Source of the DNA: Spirochaetota bacterium
GTDB lineage: Bacteria > Spirochaetota > Spirochaetia > Treponematales > Treponemataceae
Length of the DNA: 64,000 bases
Direction: 5' to 3'
Assembly: GCA_023398165.1 (NCBI GenBank)
Contig: JAEWSQ010000022.1
Location: 1 to 64,000, forward strand
Shown here: positions 52,169 through 60,784 of the stretch, piece by piece
Numbering within the stretch: the first letter of the stretch is position 1
Layout: each line of letters begins with the position of its first letter
Made by a program: the position numbers and the translations under genes
Notes under the pieces: model-generated
The model's database searches: none
Seen by the model: only the letters and a program-made list of their open reading frames with translations
Told to the model about the DNA's origin: nothing

Positions 52169-53917
52169 TTAGACGGTAAGATCCTTACTCTCAATCTTGG
52201 CAAGAATCGATGCAATAAACTCGTCAACAGAAACAGCAGGCCTCTGTTCATTGCCTCTTGTTCTGGGAGCCACTTTTCCTTCATCGACTTCTTTCTGACC
52301 GACTACAAGCATGTATGGAATTTTCTGAGTCTGAGCTTCACGGATTTTCGCATTCATGCGGTCATCGCGGAGGTCTGCAGCAGCTCTGATTCCCTCTTTC
52401 TTCAGGCGTTCAACAACAGAGGAGGCATAGTCGTCAAATGTGTGAGCAACGGGAATGACCATAACCTGCTGGGGTGCAAGCCAGACAGGGAAGGCGCCTG
52501 CGTAGTTTTCAATGAGAATTCCAATAAACCGTTCCAATGAACCAAGAGCGGCTCGGTGCAGCATTACGGGATTGTGTTTAGCATTGTCTTCACCTATGTA
52601 CTCGGCATTGAGTCGTTCCTTTGACGGAAGCTGATAATCCACCTGGATGGTTCCGCACTGCCACTGGCGGCCGAGTGCATCGACAAGGGTGAACTCAAGT
52701 TTCGGTCCGTAGAATGCGCCTTCTCCCGGTGCAATTTCATAGGTAAGATTTGCTTTTTTACATGCATCTGCGAGCGCTGCTTCTGCGCGGTCCCAGGTTG
52801 CATCATCGCCTACGCGTTTTTCCGGTCTGGTTGAAAATTTTACAAGAATCGTGTCGGGATCGAATCCGAAGTCCCGGTACATGCTTTTTAAAAGTTCGCA
52901 GAACTTGGACACTTCACCGGGAATCTGTTCCTCGGTGCAGAAAATATGGCCGTCGTCCTGAACAAAGCCGCGAACCCTCATTATTCCGTGAAGGGATCCT
53001 GAAGGTTCATTACGCGTGCAGGAACCGAATTCTGATATTCGAAGAGGAAGATCGCGGTAGCTCTTAATTCCCTGGCGGAAAATTTCAATATGCCCCGGAC
53101 AGTTCATCGGCTTTAGAGCGAACAGTCTCTTTTCACTTTCGGTAATGAACATATTTTCGCGGTATTTAGCCCAATGGCCTGAGCGCTCCCATAGACTCTG
53201 GGGCATAACAAAGGGAGTGTTTACTTCCTGGTAGCCGTCTGCTCTGATTCTCTGGCGGACATAGTTCTGAATAGTAAGATAAATAATCCAGCCGTTATTG
53301 TGCCAGAATATTTCACCGGGGTTCTCATCATCAATATGCAGCAGATCGAGCTCCCGTGCTATCTTTCTATGATCGCGTCTCTCGGCTTCTTCAAGCATTT
53401 TTATGTGCGCCTCAAGCTCTGCAGGCTTTTTAAAACCGTAGCCGTAGATGCGGGTCAGCATAGGACGCTTTTCGTCGCCCCGCCAGTACGCACCTGCAAT
53501 CTTTACCAGTTTAAAAGCCTGCGCATTAAGTTCTTTGGTTGATTCAACGTGGGGACCGCGGCAGAGATCGCGGAAATTCCCCTGCTCATAGACTGATATT
53601 ACCTCTCCCTCCGGAAGCTCATTAATGAGTTCAATTTTCATGGACTGATCGGCAAAGAGTTTCTTTGCTTCTTCACGGCTTACCTCGCGGCGTACAAACT
53701 GCCTTCCTTCATTAATAATCTTTCTCATCAGACCTTCAACCGCTCTTAAATCATCATTAGTAATTGGGCGGGGTAAAGCCATATCATAATAAAACCCGTC
53801 ATCAATTGCCGGCCCTATGCCGAACTGTGTTCCGGGGAAAAGAGTATTCACCGCTTCTGCCATAATATGCGACAGCGAGTGCCGTACTGTTTCCAATTCT
53901 GTTTCAATTTTACTCAT
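52169..53917 (-). CDS. thrS: Threonyl-tRNA synthetase lacking the TGS domain
   Basis: A 582-residue synthetase. It begins almost at once with the editing domain (HSLSHIMAEAV at ~14; Cys and His in LCRGPH), then the class II core (motif 2 RISEFGSCTRNEPSGSLHG; zinc ligands Cys in PMNCPGH and His in the core), ending with the anticodon domain (VIPVAHTFDDYA). The ~60-residue N-terminal TGS domain of most bacterial ThrRS is absent. The start is ATG 53917 after AGGAGG; an in-frame upstream extension runs through the T-box leader and is not translated. Confidence 0.95.
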   Translation of the reverse strand: MSKIETELETVRHSLSHIMAEAVNTLFPGTQFGIGPAIDDGFYYDMALPRPITNDDLRAVEGLMRKIINEGRQFVRREVSREEAKKLFADQSMKIELINELPEGEVISVYEQGNFRDLCRGPHVESTKELNAQAFKLVKIAGAYWRGDEKRPMLTRIYGYGFKKPAELEAHIKMLEEAERRDHRKIARELDLLHIDDENPGEIFWHNNGWIIYLTIQNYVRQRIRADGYQEVNTPFVMPQSLWERSGHWAKYRENMFITESEKRLFALKPMNCPGHIEIFRQGIKSYRDLPLRISEFGSCTRNEPSGSLHGIMRVRGFVQDDGHIFCTEEQIPGEVSKFCELLKSMYRDFGFDPDTILVKFSTRPEKRVGDDATWDRAEAALADACKKANLTYEIAPGEGAFYGPKLEFTLVDALGRQWQCGTIQVDYQLPSKERLNAEYIGEDNAKHNPVMLHRAALGSLERFIGILIENYAGAFPVWLAPQQVMVIPVAHTFDDYASSVVERLKKEGIRAAADLRDDRMNAKIREAQTQKIPYMLVVGQKEVDEGKVAPRTRGNEQRPAVSVDEFIASILAKIESKDLTV

Positions 53918-53989
53918 AAAAACCTCCTGCGCATCAGCACATACCTTGTAAAAGAGAATCTGTCCGCGCTGTTTAAAAAATAAAAAACC

Positions 53990-54279
53990 TTCAGACCATG
54001 CGTCATAGCCGATAATCGGACATAGTCCAAAAAAACGGCAAGGACGAAAGATCCAAAGGTTCCTCCGCGGTTCCACCCTGCTTCAAAACGCCGCGACAGC
54101 GTCTGCGCTCATCGTCTGTAACGTAGACATCCGGTTTTAAATACTTGCTATTTTTTAGCGTTCCTCAAAACAGCTCGGGAGTGGTCTTCGTTCCGGTCTT
54201 TACGCAGGGATACTCTCAGTCTCGGTATCCTCTTCCTGTGCGCAGGTAGTCCGTCTACTTGTCTCCGTCAAAGCCTCTA
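53990..54279 (-). promoter_or_regulatory. T-box riboswitch leader of thrS
   Basis: The complete 14-nt T-box AGGGTGGAACCGCG is on the minus strand at 54079-54066. Its CCGCG end pairs with CGCGG (54095-54091), forming the antiterminator; the UGGA bulge would pair with an uncharged tRNA ending UCCA. AAGTAGACGG and GAAGACCAC (54193-54182) belong to stem I; ACC, a Thr codon, is the likely specifier. A U tract (54035-54029) with an imperfect CGG-GGA/TCC-CCG stem could be the terminator. Uncharged tRNA-Thr should raise thrS expression. Confidence 0.85.
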
Positions 54280-54285
54280 TTTATT

Positions 54286-54314
54286 AGAATATAACTCCCT
54301 CTTCTTTGTGTCAA
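54286..54314 (-). promoter_or_regulatory. thrS promoter
   Basis: Minus strand TTGACA (54314-54309), 17 nt, TATTCT (54291-54286). The predicted start near 54279 gives a ~360-nt leader containing the T-box. Confidence 0.7.
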
Positions 54315-54345
54315 GAGACCTCAGATAACAGCATTTTAATCAATT

Positions 54346-55929
54346 TCATGCTTCGTTTTTCAAGACTTCCTGCAGAACTGCTGACAGAGAGTTCATGGAA
54401 AAAGGTTTCTCTATAAAATGTACTTTTTCATGAGTAAGACCATAATGATCAATAATATCAGCTGTATAACCTGACATAAGCAGAACCCTGATATGCGGAT
54501 AAAAAAACTGAATTTTTTTAGCAAGGTCGCGCCCGTTCATTTCAGGCATAATGATGTCGGTCATTAAAATGTCTATTAAGCCGGAATTTGAGTGAGCCAG
54601 AGTAAGAGCATCTTTCGGATTATCGGCAGTTATCACAGAAAAACCCATCCGCTTAAGCAGTGTCTCGGCTATTTCCAGTATCATAGGTTCATCTTCAACA
54701 AGAAGAACAGTAACATTGTCATACGTAATAAGAGCCTGCTCGGTTCTGATGTCATCTTTTTTCTTTTCATCAAAGCAGCGGGGGAGAAATATCTTCATTG
54801 TTGTTCCTTTACCCTCTTCGCTGACGACATCCACAAATCCCTTATTCTGTTTAACCGCGCCGTACACAGTTGCAAGACCTAATCCTGTCCCCTTTCCCTT
54901 TTCCTTAGTTGTAAAAAAAGGTTCAAACAGAGAGGCCTTTACTGCATCGCTCATCCCGCAGCCGTTGTCTTTTATAGAAAGCAAAACATAGTCTCCGCCG
55001 GAAATTCTCTCATAATTGTTATAAAAATCATTTTGAAACGTAATATTATCTGTTTCTATGGTAATTGTTCCTGTTCCCTGTATTGCATCACGGGCATTAA
55101 TACAGAGGTTTAGGAGAATTTGATCCAGCTGGGAAGTATCAATTACTACATTCCACACATTTTTTCCGGGTTTCCATTGTAGAGTAATCTGTTCGTCTAT
55201 AAGCCTGTGAAGCATTTTAAGCATCAGCTCTACTTCATCATTTATTGCAATGACTGACGGTTTAACCATCTGTTTTCTTGCAAAAGCAAGAAGCTGTCTT
55301 GTTAAGTCGCTCGACCGCAATGCTGCTTTTTTTATCTCAAACAGCTCCTTGTGAATAGGAGTTCCATCTTCCGTCATCTCCAATGCCAGTTCGGTATGTC
55401 CAAGAATCGCTCCGAGCATATTATTAAAATCATGCGCTATTCCGCCGGCGAGACGTCCCATCGAATCTATTTTTTGATTTTGAATGAGCTGCTGCTGGAG
55501 CCTTTCATTTTCCTCATTTGATTCCCTCAATTTACGTGAAGTATTTATTCCTGAGAGAATTCTTTCCAACGACAAGGGGAGCAGGTCTAAAAAGTCTGTA
55601 TCTTTTATAAGATAATCAGATGCTCCGTTTTTCATCATATTCACGGCAAGTTTTTCATCACCCTGCCCCGTCATGATTATAAATGAAACTGAAGCTTCCC
55701 TTGTATTCACTTCTTTCATAACTTCCATACCTGTCATATCCGGAAGTTTTTGATCAAGAAGAACTACATCCGGTTTTTCATGTAGAATAGTTTCTATACC
55801 GGTTGAACCATCAGCTGCAGAAACAACATTGTAACCCTCTTTTCCCAGCCTTTTTAAAATTAATTCGCGTAAAACATCATCATCATCAATAATAAGTATT
55901 TTATACAGGGAACCTTTCTTGCCGGACAT
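54346..55929 (-). CDS. REC-histidine kinase-REC hybrid
   Basis: A 527-residue soluble signalling protein: N-terminal receiver (IDDDD, Asp in LLDQKLPDMTG, with Asp instead of Pro after the conserved Lys in LIKDTD), HisKA with His in GGIAHDFNNMLGA, HATPase with DNGCGM and GTGLGLATVYG, and a C-terminal receiver with MTDIIMPEMNG. Dual receivers suggest a relay in the three-gene sensory cluster; it follows the single-domain regulator by 8 bp. Confidence 0.92.
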   Translation of the reverse strand: MSGKKGSLYKILIIDDDDVLRELILKRLGKEGYNVVSAADGSTGIETILHEKPDVVLLDQKLPDMTGMEVMKEVNTREASVSFIIMTGQGDEKLAVNMMKNGASDYLIKDTDFLDLLPLSLERILSGINTSRKLRESNEENERLQQQLIQNQKIDSMGRLAGGIAHDFNNMLGAILGHTELALEMTEDGTPIHKELFEIKKAALRSSDLTRQLLAFARKQMVKPSVIAINDEVELMLKMLHRLIDEQITLQWKPGKNVWNVVIDTSQLDQILLNLCINARDAIQGTGTITIETDNITFQNDFYNNYERISGGDYVLLSIKDNGCGMSDAVKASLFEPFFTTKEKGKGTGLGLATVYGAVKQNKGFVDVVSEEGKGTTMKIFLPRCFDEKKKDDIRTEQALITYDNVTVLLVEDEPMILEIAETLLKRMGFSVITADNPKDALTLAHSNSGLIDILMTDIIMPEMNGRDLAKKIQFFYPHIRVLLMSGYTADIIDHYGLTHEKVHFIEKPFSMNSLSAVLQEVLKNEA

Positions 55930-55937
55930 ACACCCTC

Positions 55938-56417
55938 CTAGGCTGTACCATTTATTGATGGTACTTTAACAATGGTTAGAAAAAGTCCCAGTTTATGAAC
56001 GGCATCTACAAAACTTTCATACGCTACCGGTTTTGTAATGTAGCTGCTGCATCCTATTTCATGACATTTTGCTACTTCCCTTGGGTCATCTGTGGTTGTA
56101 AGCATGATAACAGGAATTTTTTTTAAGCTGCTGTCTCCCTTAATTTTTTTTAAAACCTCAATGCCGTCTAAGCCCGGCATACGAATATCAAGTAATAATA
56201 CATACGCATTGCCGTCAATGAGATGAGGAGAATCGCCTTCTTTACAGAGAAAATTTAGAGCCTCTGTGCCGTCGCTAAAACGTATTATACTGTTTATTAT
56301 GCCAGCTCTCCGCAGGTTCTTCTGAACAAGCTCTGCATGACCGTCGTCATCTTCTGCGATTAAAATAGTTATTTCCTGATTCGTCATTTGCTGGTCTTCC
56401 TTTACTGCAGTCTTCAT
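55938..56417 (-). CDS. Single-domain response regulator, Rcp1-like
   Basis: A 159-residue receiver without an output domain. IAEDDDGHAELVQKNL, phospho-Asp in LLLDIRMPGLDG and Lys in YITKPVA resemble Rcp1, the partner of phytochrome-type kinases. AAGGAG lies eight nucleotides upstream; the ATGA overlap with the PAS kinase indicates coupling. It probably shuttles phosphate between the kinase and the REC-kinase-REC protein. Confidence 0.92.
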   Translation of the reverse strand: MKTAVKEDQQMTNQEITILIAEDDDGHAELVQKNLRRAGIINSIIRFSDGTEALNFLCKEGDSPHLIDGNAYVLLLDIRMPGLDGIEVLKKIKGDSSLKKIPVIMLTTTDDPREVAKCHEIGCSSYITKPVAYESFVDAVHKLGLFLTIVKVPSINGTA

Positions 56418-58876
56418 GCATCGTTCTCCTTAACAGCGGGTAATGAGACAGAAAAAATACTGCCCTCTCCCGGTTTCGATGATACAGAAATATCACCTCC
56501 CATTCGGCTAAGAATCTGCCGAACCATCGTCAGCCCCAGCCCCTCTCCCTCTGCCTTTTTTGAATTCACACGGTAAAATAATTCAAATATTTTATCTATA
56601 TACTCTTTTTCAATTCCTATACCGTTATCTTCAATAGTGTATACTGCATAATCACCGCGCTGCTCACCCCGAACCATAATTAATCCTTCAACTTCGTTTC
56701 TGCTGTATTTAACCGCATTATCAATTATATTGGAAAAAACCTGAGTAACCTGAACATAATCTCCCATACAGGAGGGAAGATTTTCATACTTTAAAGTTAT
56801 ACCTTTCTCATTCAGGCGAAAGGCGAAAGAAGATGCTATCATTTCCATTATTTTATACATATCTACTATTGTGATCTGCAGAGACACCTTTCCTGCCCTG
56901 GAGAGCTTTAAAAGAGATTTTAAAAGATTATCCATTTGGCGTGTACTGGATCTTATTCTATAAATAGATTTTTCCATATCTGCGAATTCGGCTTTACAGG
57001 TTTCTTCAATTGATGAAGGATCTGGTTTATTTTCCATTAAACCTATAAGCGTATGAATTGACAATTCCAGTTCTCTGCTGAATCCGTCAACATTCACGAG
57101 CGGTGAACGGAGATCATGAGAGGCAACATATAACAGCTGCTCAAGCTCTTTATTTTTTGATTCAAGCTGCCTTTGTGCTGCTTCTTTTGCTATCTCTGCC
57201 TGTTTTCTCTCTGTAATATCAATAAAAAATACGGCAAATTTTCCTTTTTCCGGGGAGAAAACAAAGGTATCAAAGTATTTGCCTAATTCACGCGCATAAT
57301 TTTGATACGCTGTCGATTCTCCTGTTTGCGAAACCCTGCCGTAAGTGTCAATCCAATACTGCTCTATTCCGGGCATCATCTCTTTTATAGTGTGTCCTAT
57401 ATAATCATCCCCCTTCACACCGGTGAGTTTTTCAAACATAGGATTTAATTCTATGTAGCGGTAGTCAACAGGTTTTCCTTTTTCATCATAGATCATTTCG
57501 TGCAGTGCAAAGCCTGCATTCATGTTTTCAAAAAGCATACGGTAGCGCTTTTCACTCTCTTTAAGTTTTTGCTCCGATTGGATGCGCTGCGTTATATCCC
57601 TAGCTGCCGCAAAAATAAGGTTTCCTCTGGGATGAGAGCGCCACTCAATATAGCGGTATGAACCGTCACTGCAGCGGTAGCGGTTTGTAAAATTTAGGAC
57701 ATCATTTCCCCTGCCCAGATCCGCCATGGTATTGAGCGTATCCTGTATATCATCGGGGTGTATGAATTCAATAAACTTTCTTGCATTTAGATCTTCATTC
57801 GAGTAGCCGAGAATGGTACTCCAGGCATTGTTGGTTTTTATAAAATTACCTTCAAGATCAGCTATACACAAAAGATCAAGGTTTACAGAGAAAAATGACT
57901 CCATTTCTTCGGTGGCTTCTTTTTGTTTTTTCAGACTTCGTGATAAGCGTAAAAGAACATAGAGAAGTATGAGTGAAAACATAGATGCGCAAAAAATGAA
58001 AACCGCAATACTCGTCTGTAAAGATCTTTGAAGCTGCTTTTGCTCGGTTACATCTAAGAAGCTGCCCACGATACCGGCAGCTTCACCATTAGAATCATAA
58101 TACACCTGCTTGCTTACAATTACCGGTCTTTTTGTTCCTTCCTTGTCGGTTATGACATCTTCATATTCTGTGTATGCCGGATTGTCCATTAGTTCAATAT
58201 CTTTTTGATGATTTATCTCACCCGATTTTCCCGGGAGTACTTCGTAGTCAGTCAGTCCTTTAATATCATCTGTTTTCAGCCCCATGATGTCTGTATATCT
58301 CTCATTACAACCTAAATACCTGCCCTCACTGTCTTTAACATAGACAGATACCGGAATGGCATTAAAAAGGGATTCCTGGAAAAGAGTCCTGTTTAGTAAA
58401 GCATCTTCAATACTTTTTCTTTCAGTAATATCGAGAACAGTAAACGTAACCCCCATCTCCAGATTAGTTTGATCAAGAGGGGTTGAGGAAAGAAGCACAT
58501 TTCGTATACTTCCGTCCTTGCGCAGCCATCTTGTTTCTACAGAACCTGTTCCCTTCTCTGCAATCTGGCGGTATTTTTCTGTTCCAACATACTCGTACTC
58601 CTCTTGAGTAGGATATAAGATTCCGGCATCTTTCCCGATTAGTTCTTCTCTTGTATACCCGGTTAAATCCAGAATATAATCATTTACCTGTATTATGACC
58701 CTGTTTCTAACAAGACCGATGCCGGCCGGAGCGCACTGTAAAATACTCTCAAGCACTTTTTCGCTTGGGGCAGAACGTGTATCTTGAGCTGTGATAATTC
58801 CTGCGGTAATCAGCATGCACATGAAAAATGCACATGCTTTCATTTTGCGGTACATCGAACCTTGATGCTCGCTCAT
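56414..58876 (-). CDS. Membrane histidine kinase with four PAS domains
   Basis: An 820-residue kinase. A hydrophobic N-terminus (ACAFFMCMLITAGIITA, ~13-30) precedes PAS1 (~38-155) and PAS2 (~165-280), a second hydrophobic helix (~288-311), PAS3 (~325-435), PAS4 (~440-560), HisKA with His587 in VASHDLRSPLVN, and HATPase (DNGIGIEKEYIDKIFELFYR, GEGLGLTMVRQ). If both hydrophobic segments insert, PAS1 and PAS2 would face the periplasm, which is unusual for DITERK-type PAS. GAGGCAGC precedes the ATG. First in the cluster. Confidence 0.9.
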   Translation of the reverse strand: MSEHQGSMYRKMKACAFFMCMLITAGIITAQDTRSAPSEKVLESILQCAPAGIGLVRNRVIIQVNDYILDLTGYTREELIGKDAGILYPTQEEYEYVGTEKYRQIAEKGTGSVETRWLRKDGSIRNVLLSSTPLDQTNLEMGVTFTVLDITERKSIEDALLNRTLFQESLFNAIPVSVYVKDSEGRYLGCNERYTDIMGLKTDDIKGLTDYEVLPGKSGEINHQKDIELMDNPAYTEYEDVITDKEGTKRPVIVSKQVYYDSNGEAAGIVGSFLDVTEQKQLQRSLQTSIAVFIFCASMFSLILLYVLLRLSRSLKKQKEATEEMESFFSVNLDLLCIADLEGNFIKTNNAWSTILGYSNEDLNARKFIEFIHPDDIQDTLNTMADLGRGNDVLNFTNRYRCSDGSYRYIEWRSHPRGNLIFAAARDITQRIQSEQKLKESEKRYRMLFENMNAGFALHEMIYDEKGKPVDYRYIELNPMFEKLTGVKGDDYIGHTIKEMMPGIEQYWIDTYGRVSQTGESTAYQNYARELGKYFDTFVFSPEKGKFAVFFIDITERKQAEIAKEAAQRQLESKNKELEQLLYVASHDLRSPLVNVDGFSRELELSIHTLIGLMENKPDPSSIEETCKAEFADMEKSIYRIRSSTRQMDNLLKSLLKLSRAGKVSLQITIVDMYKIMEMIASSFAFRLNEKGITLKYENLPSCMGDYVQVTQVFSNIIDNAVKYSRNEVEGLIMVRGEQRGDYAVYTIEDNGIGIEKEYIDKIFELFYRVNSKKAEGEGLGLTMVRQILSRMGGDISVSSKPGEGSIFSVSLPAVKENDA

Positions 58877-59011
58877 GCTGCCTCCTGAACTGTTTTCCGG
58901 CAGAAAGACTGTTTCTTCTGAAACGTAAGTGCATAGTCTGCAATAAGTACATGGTAAATCAGGAAAACAAAGATGTCAAACAAGAACCGTCAGCTATTTG
59001 TAAATACTTAA

Positions 59012-60634
59012 TTATATAGCCCGTATAGATTCATCAAGAGCTTTGAACACAGAATCGCTTTGTTTCCCAAGATCCCTTACACCGTTTGTATGAACAGTAA
59101 TACTGTTATAATTCTGTGTAATGCTCTCAAGGCTTGACAGCGTGCGGAGACTTTTTTCATTTATATTTTTTATTGACGCCGTATTATGTTCAATCATCTC
59201 ATTAATTTTTAATATTGAATTTGACATCTCTTTAGATGCGGAAACAACCTCGGAAACAGAAGAGTTAATATCGGCTGTACCGGAAGCAAGATTGTTCATT
59301 CCGGCTAAAATATCGTTAAATACAGAAGTGGTATGCTCGATCCCTGCCGATATTCCTTTAAATGCAGAGTCTATATTTGTATTAGCTTTCTCAGCCTTGC
59401 TTATTTCTTTGAAAAGATTGTTAAGACCGTCAGATATTGTCTTTGTATTGGCGGCTGTCTCTTCTGCAAGATGGCGTATTTCCTCTGCAACGACGGCAAA
59501 ACCCTTTCCGCTTTCCCCGGCATGAGCCGCTTCGATGGCCGCATTCATTGCAAGAATATTTGTCTGATCAGATATTGAAGTGATAACCGAAACTACATCC
59601 TGCAATGCGGTTCCGCTTGAAATGAGAGAATCCACCGTTGAAGCCGAATCCTGAACACTTTGAATTCCGTCAGAAATACTTTTTGCAAGAGATTCAACAC
59701 TGTCCCTCGTTTTAATGCATACCTCTTTTATAGATCCTATTGAGGCAGTCATTTCCGCAACAGCTGATGAAGAGTGCATTGTTTTTGACAAGTACTGCTC
59801 GGTGGAATGCGACAGCACTGCCGCCGAACGGGAAACCTCTTCATTCGCTGATGCAGTACTCGAGACATCATTGCGCAGAGAATTAACATCTACGCGCATT
59901 GTTTCAATTCCCTTTCCTATGACGGATGCTGCATTCGTCATAGACTCTGCTTCCTTCATTAAGGTTTCCCCCGTTTGTAGACCGGAACGTGCGGTATCCA
60001 GAGCAGACTTTATACGTTCAACCTTTCCGGCGGATTCATCTGCGTCAGAACGCAGCATAACCGCATAATTTTCCACAATGCTGATAAGGGAATATGAAAG
60101 CACTCCCGTTGTTAAAAGCCCCATAGTACTGTTGATAATTCCTGTAGAAGAAGTAGCATCGAGAGCGGGGCCGGCATCACGGACTATAGCCCATACTATC
60201 CAGTTGGTAGACGCAAAAAGAAATGTTACAAAAATCACGTGCCATTTCTTTCCAAATACCGCTACATAGACTATGAGATAGGGCATATAAAAGATGTAGG
60301 TAGAGAATGCTGTCTCGGGAGCCGCAGGACCGTTTATCATGCGCAGTAATATCGTGACGATTATTGTAGGCACTGCATAAGACCATACGGCAAGATTTAA
60401 ACTGCCCGTCCTCAGAAAACACAAGCTTATGATGACAAGTACACTAATTGCCAGGGCACCAATATAACCTTTCTTTGCAAGATCAGGCGATATAGGCATA
60501 ACCGTATATAAAAGGAATAATAGCGAAAGCAATATCAGCATTAATCCGCTGTAGTATAGAAATACACGGGCCTTCCGCTTTGTAATGAAATCCTTATTAT
60601 CAAACTTTGAAAGAAAAAACCGGGAAATTATCAT
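59012..60634 (-). CDS. Methyl-accepting chemotaxis protein with polytopic membrane domain
   Basis: A 540-residue chemoreceptor. About six transmembrane helices (~28-195) replace the usual periplasmic ligand domain, and no HAMP is obvious. The signalling tip IEAAHAGESGKGFAVVAEEI is intact, with helical adaptation regions on both sides. It should signal through CheA/CheW from a membrane-embedded or energy-type sensor. GGAGGAG precedes the ATG. Not obviously coregulated with the PAS kinase, from which it is separated by 135 bp. Confidence 0.92.
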   Translation of the reverse strand: MIISRFFLSKFDNKDFITKRKARVFLYYSGLMLILLSLLFLLYTVMPISPDLAKKGYIGALAISVLVIISLCFLRTGSLNLAVWSYAVPTIIVTILLRMINGPAAPETAFSTYIFYMPYLIVYVAVFGKKWHVIFVTFLFASTNWIVWAIVRDAGPALDATSSTGIINSTMGLLTTGVLSYSLISIVENYAVMLRSDADESAGKVERIKSALDTARSGLQTGETLMKEAESMTNAASVIGKGIETMRVDVNSLRNDVSSTASANEEVSRSAAVLSHSTEQYLSKTMHSSSAVAEMTASIGSIKEVCIKTRDSVESLAKSISDGIQSVQDSASTVDSLISSGTALQDVVSVITSISDQTNILAMNAAIEAAHAGESGKGFAVVAEEIRHLAEETAANTKTISDGLNNLFKEISKAEKANTNIDSAFKGISAGIEHTTSVFNDILAGMNNLASGTADINSSVSEVVSASKEMSNSILKINEMIEHNTASIKNINEKSLRTLSSLESITQNYNSITVHTNGVRDLGKQSDSVFKALDESIRAI

Positions 60635-60749
60635 CTCTCCTCCATTTATGCATTATCTCAAAATTATAGAGTAGCTCTATAATGACGTCAAGCATTTTTC
60701 TTTTCTATGTACAGTAACGGCTATTTTTTTCCAGCCGTTGCATATATCA

Positions 60750-60778
60750 TTGATAATTCTATTGTTTTCATTTATAAT
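60750..60778 (+). promoter_or_regulatory. purL promoter, leaderless
   Basis: TTGATA (60750-60755), 17 nt, perfect TATAAT (60773-60778), then 6 nt to ATG 60785. The GAAGG between them is too close to the start to act as a ribosome binding site. Confidence 0.75.
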
Positions 60779-60784
60779 TGAAGG

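Noticed and set aside
53918..54076. N-terminal extension of ThrRS by 53 residues
   Set aside because: It would translate the T-box terminator region; AGGAGG and the family N-terminus support the start at 53917.
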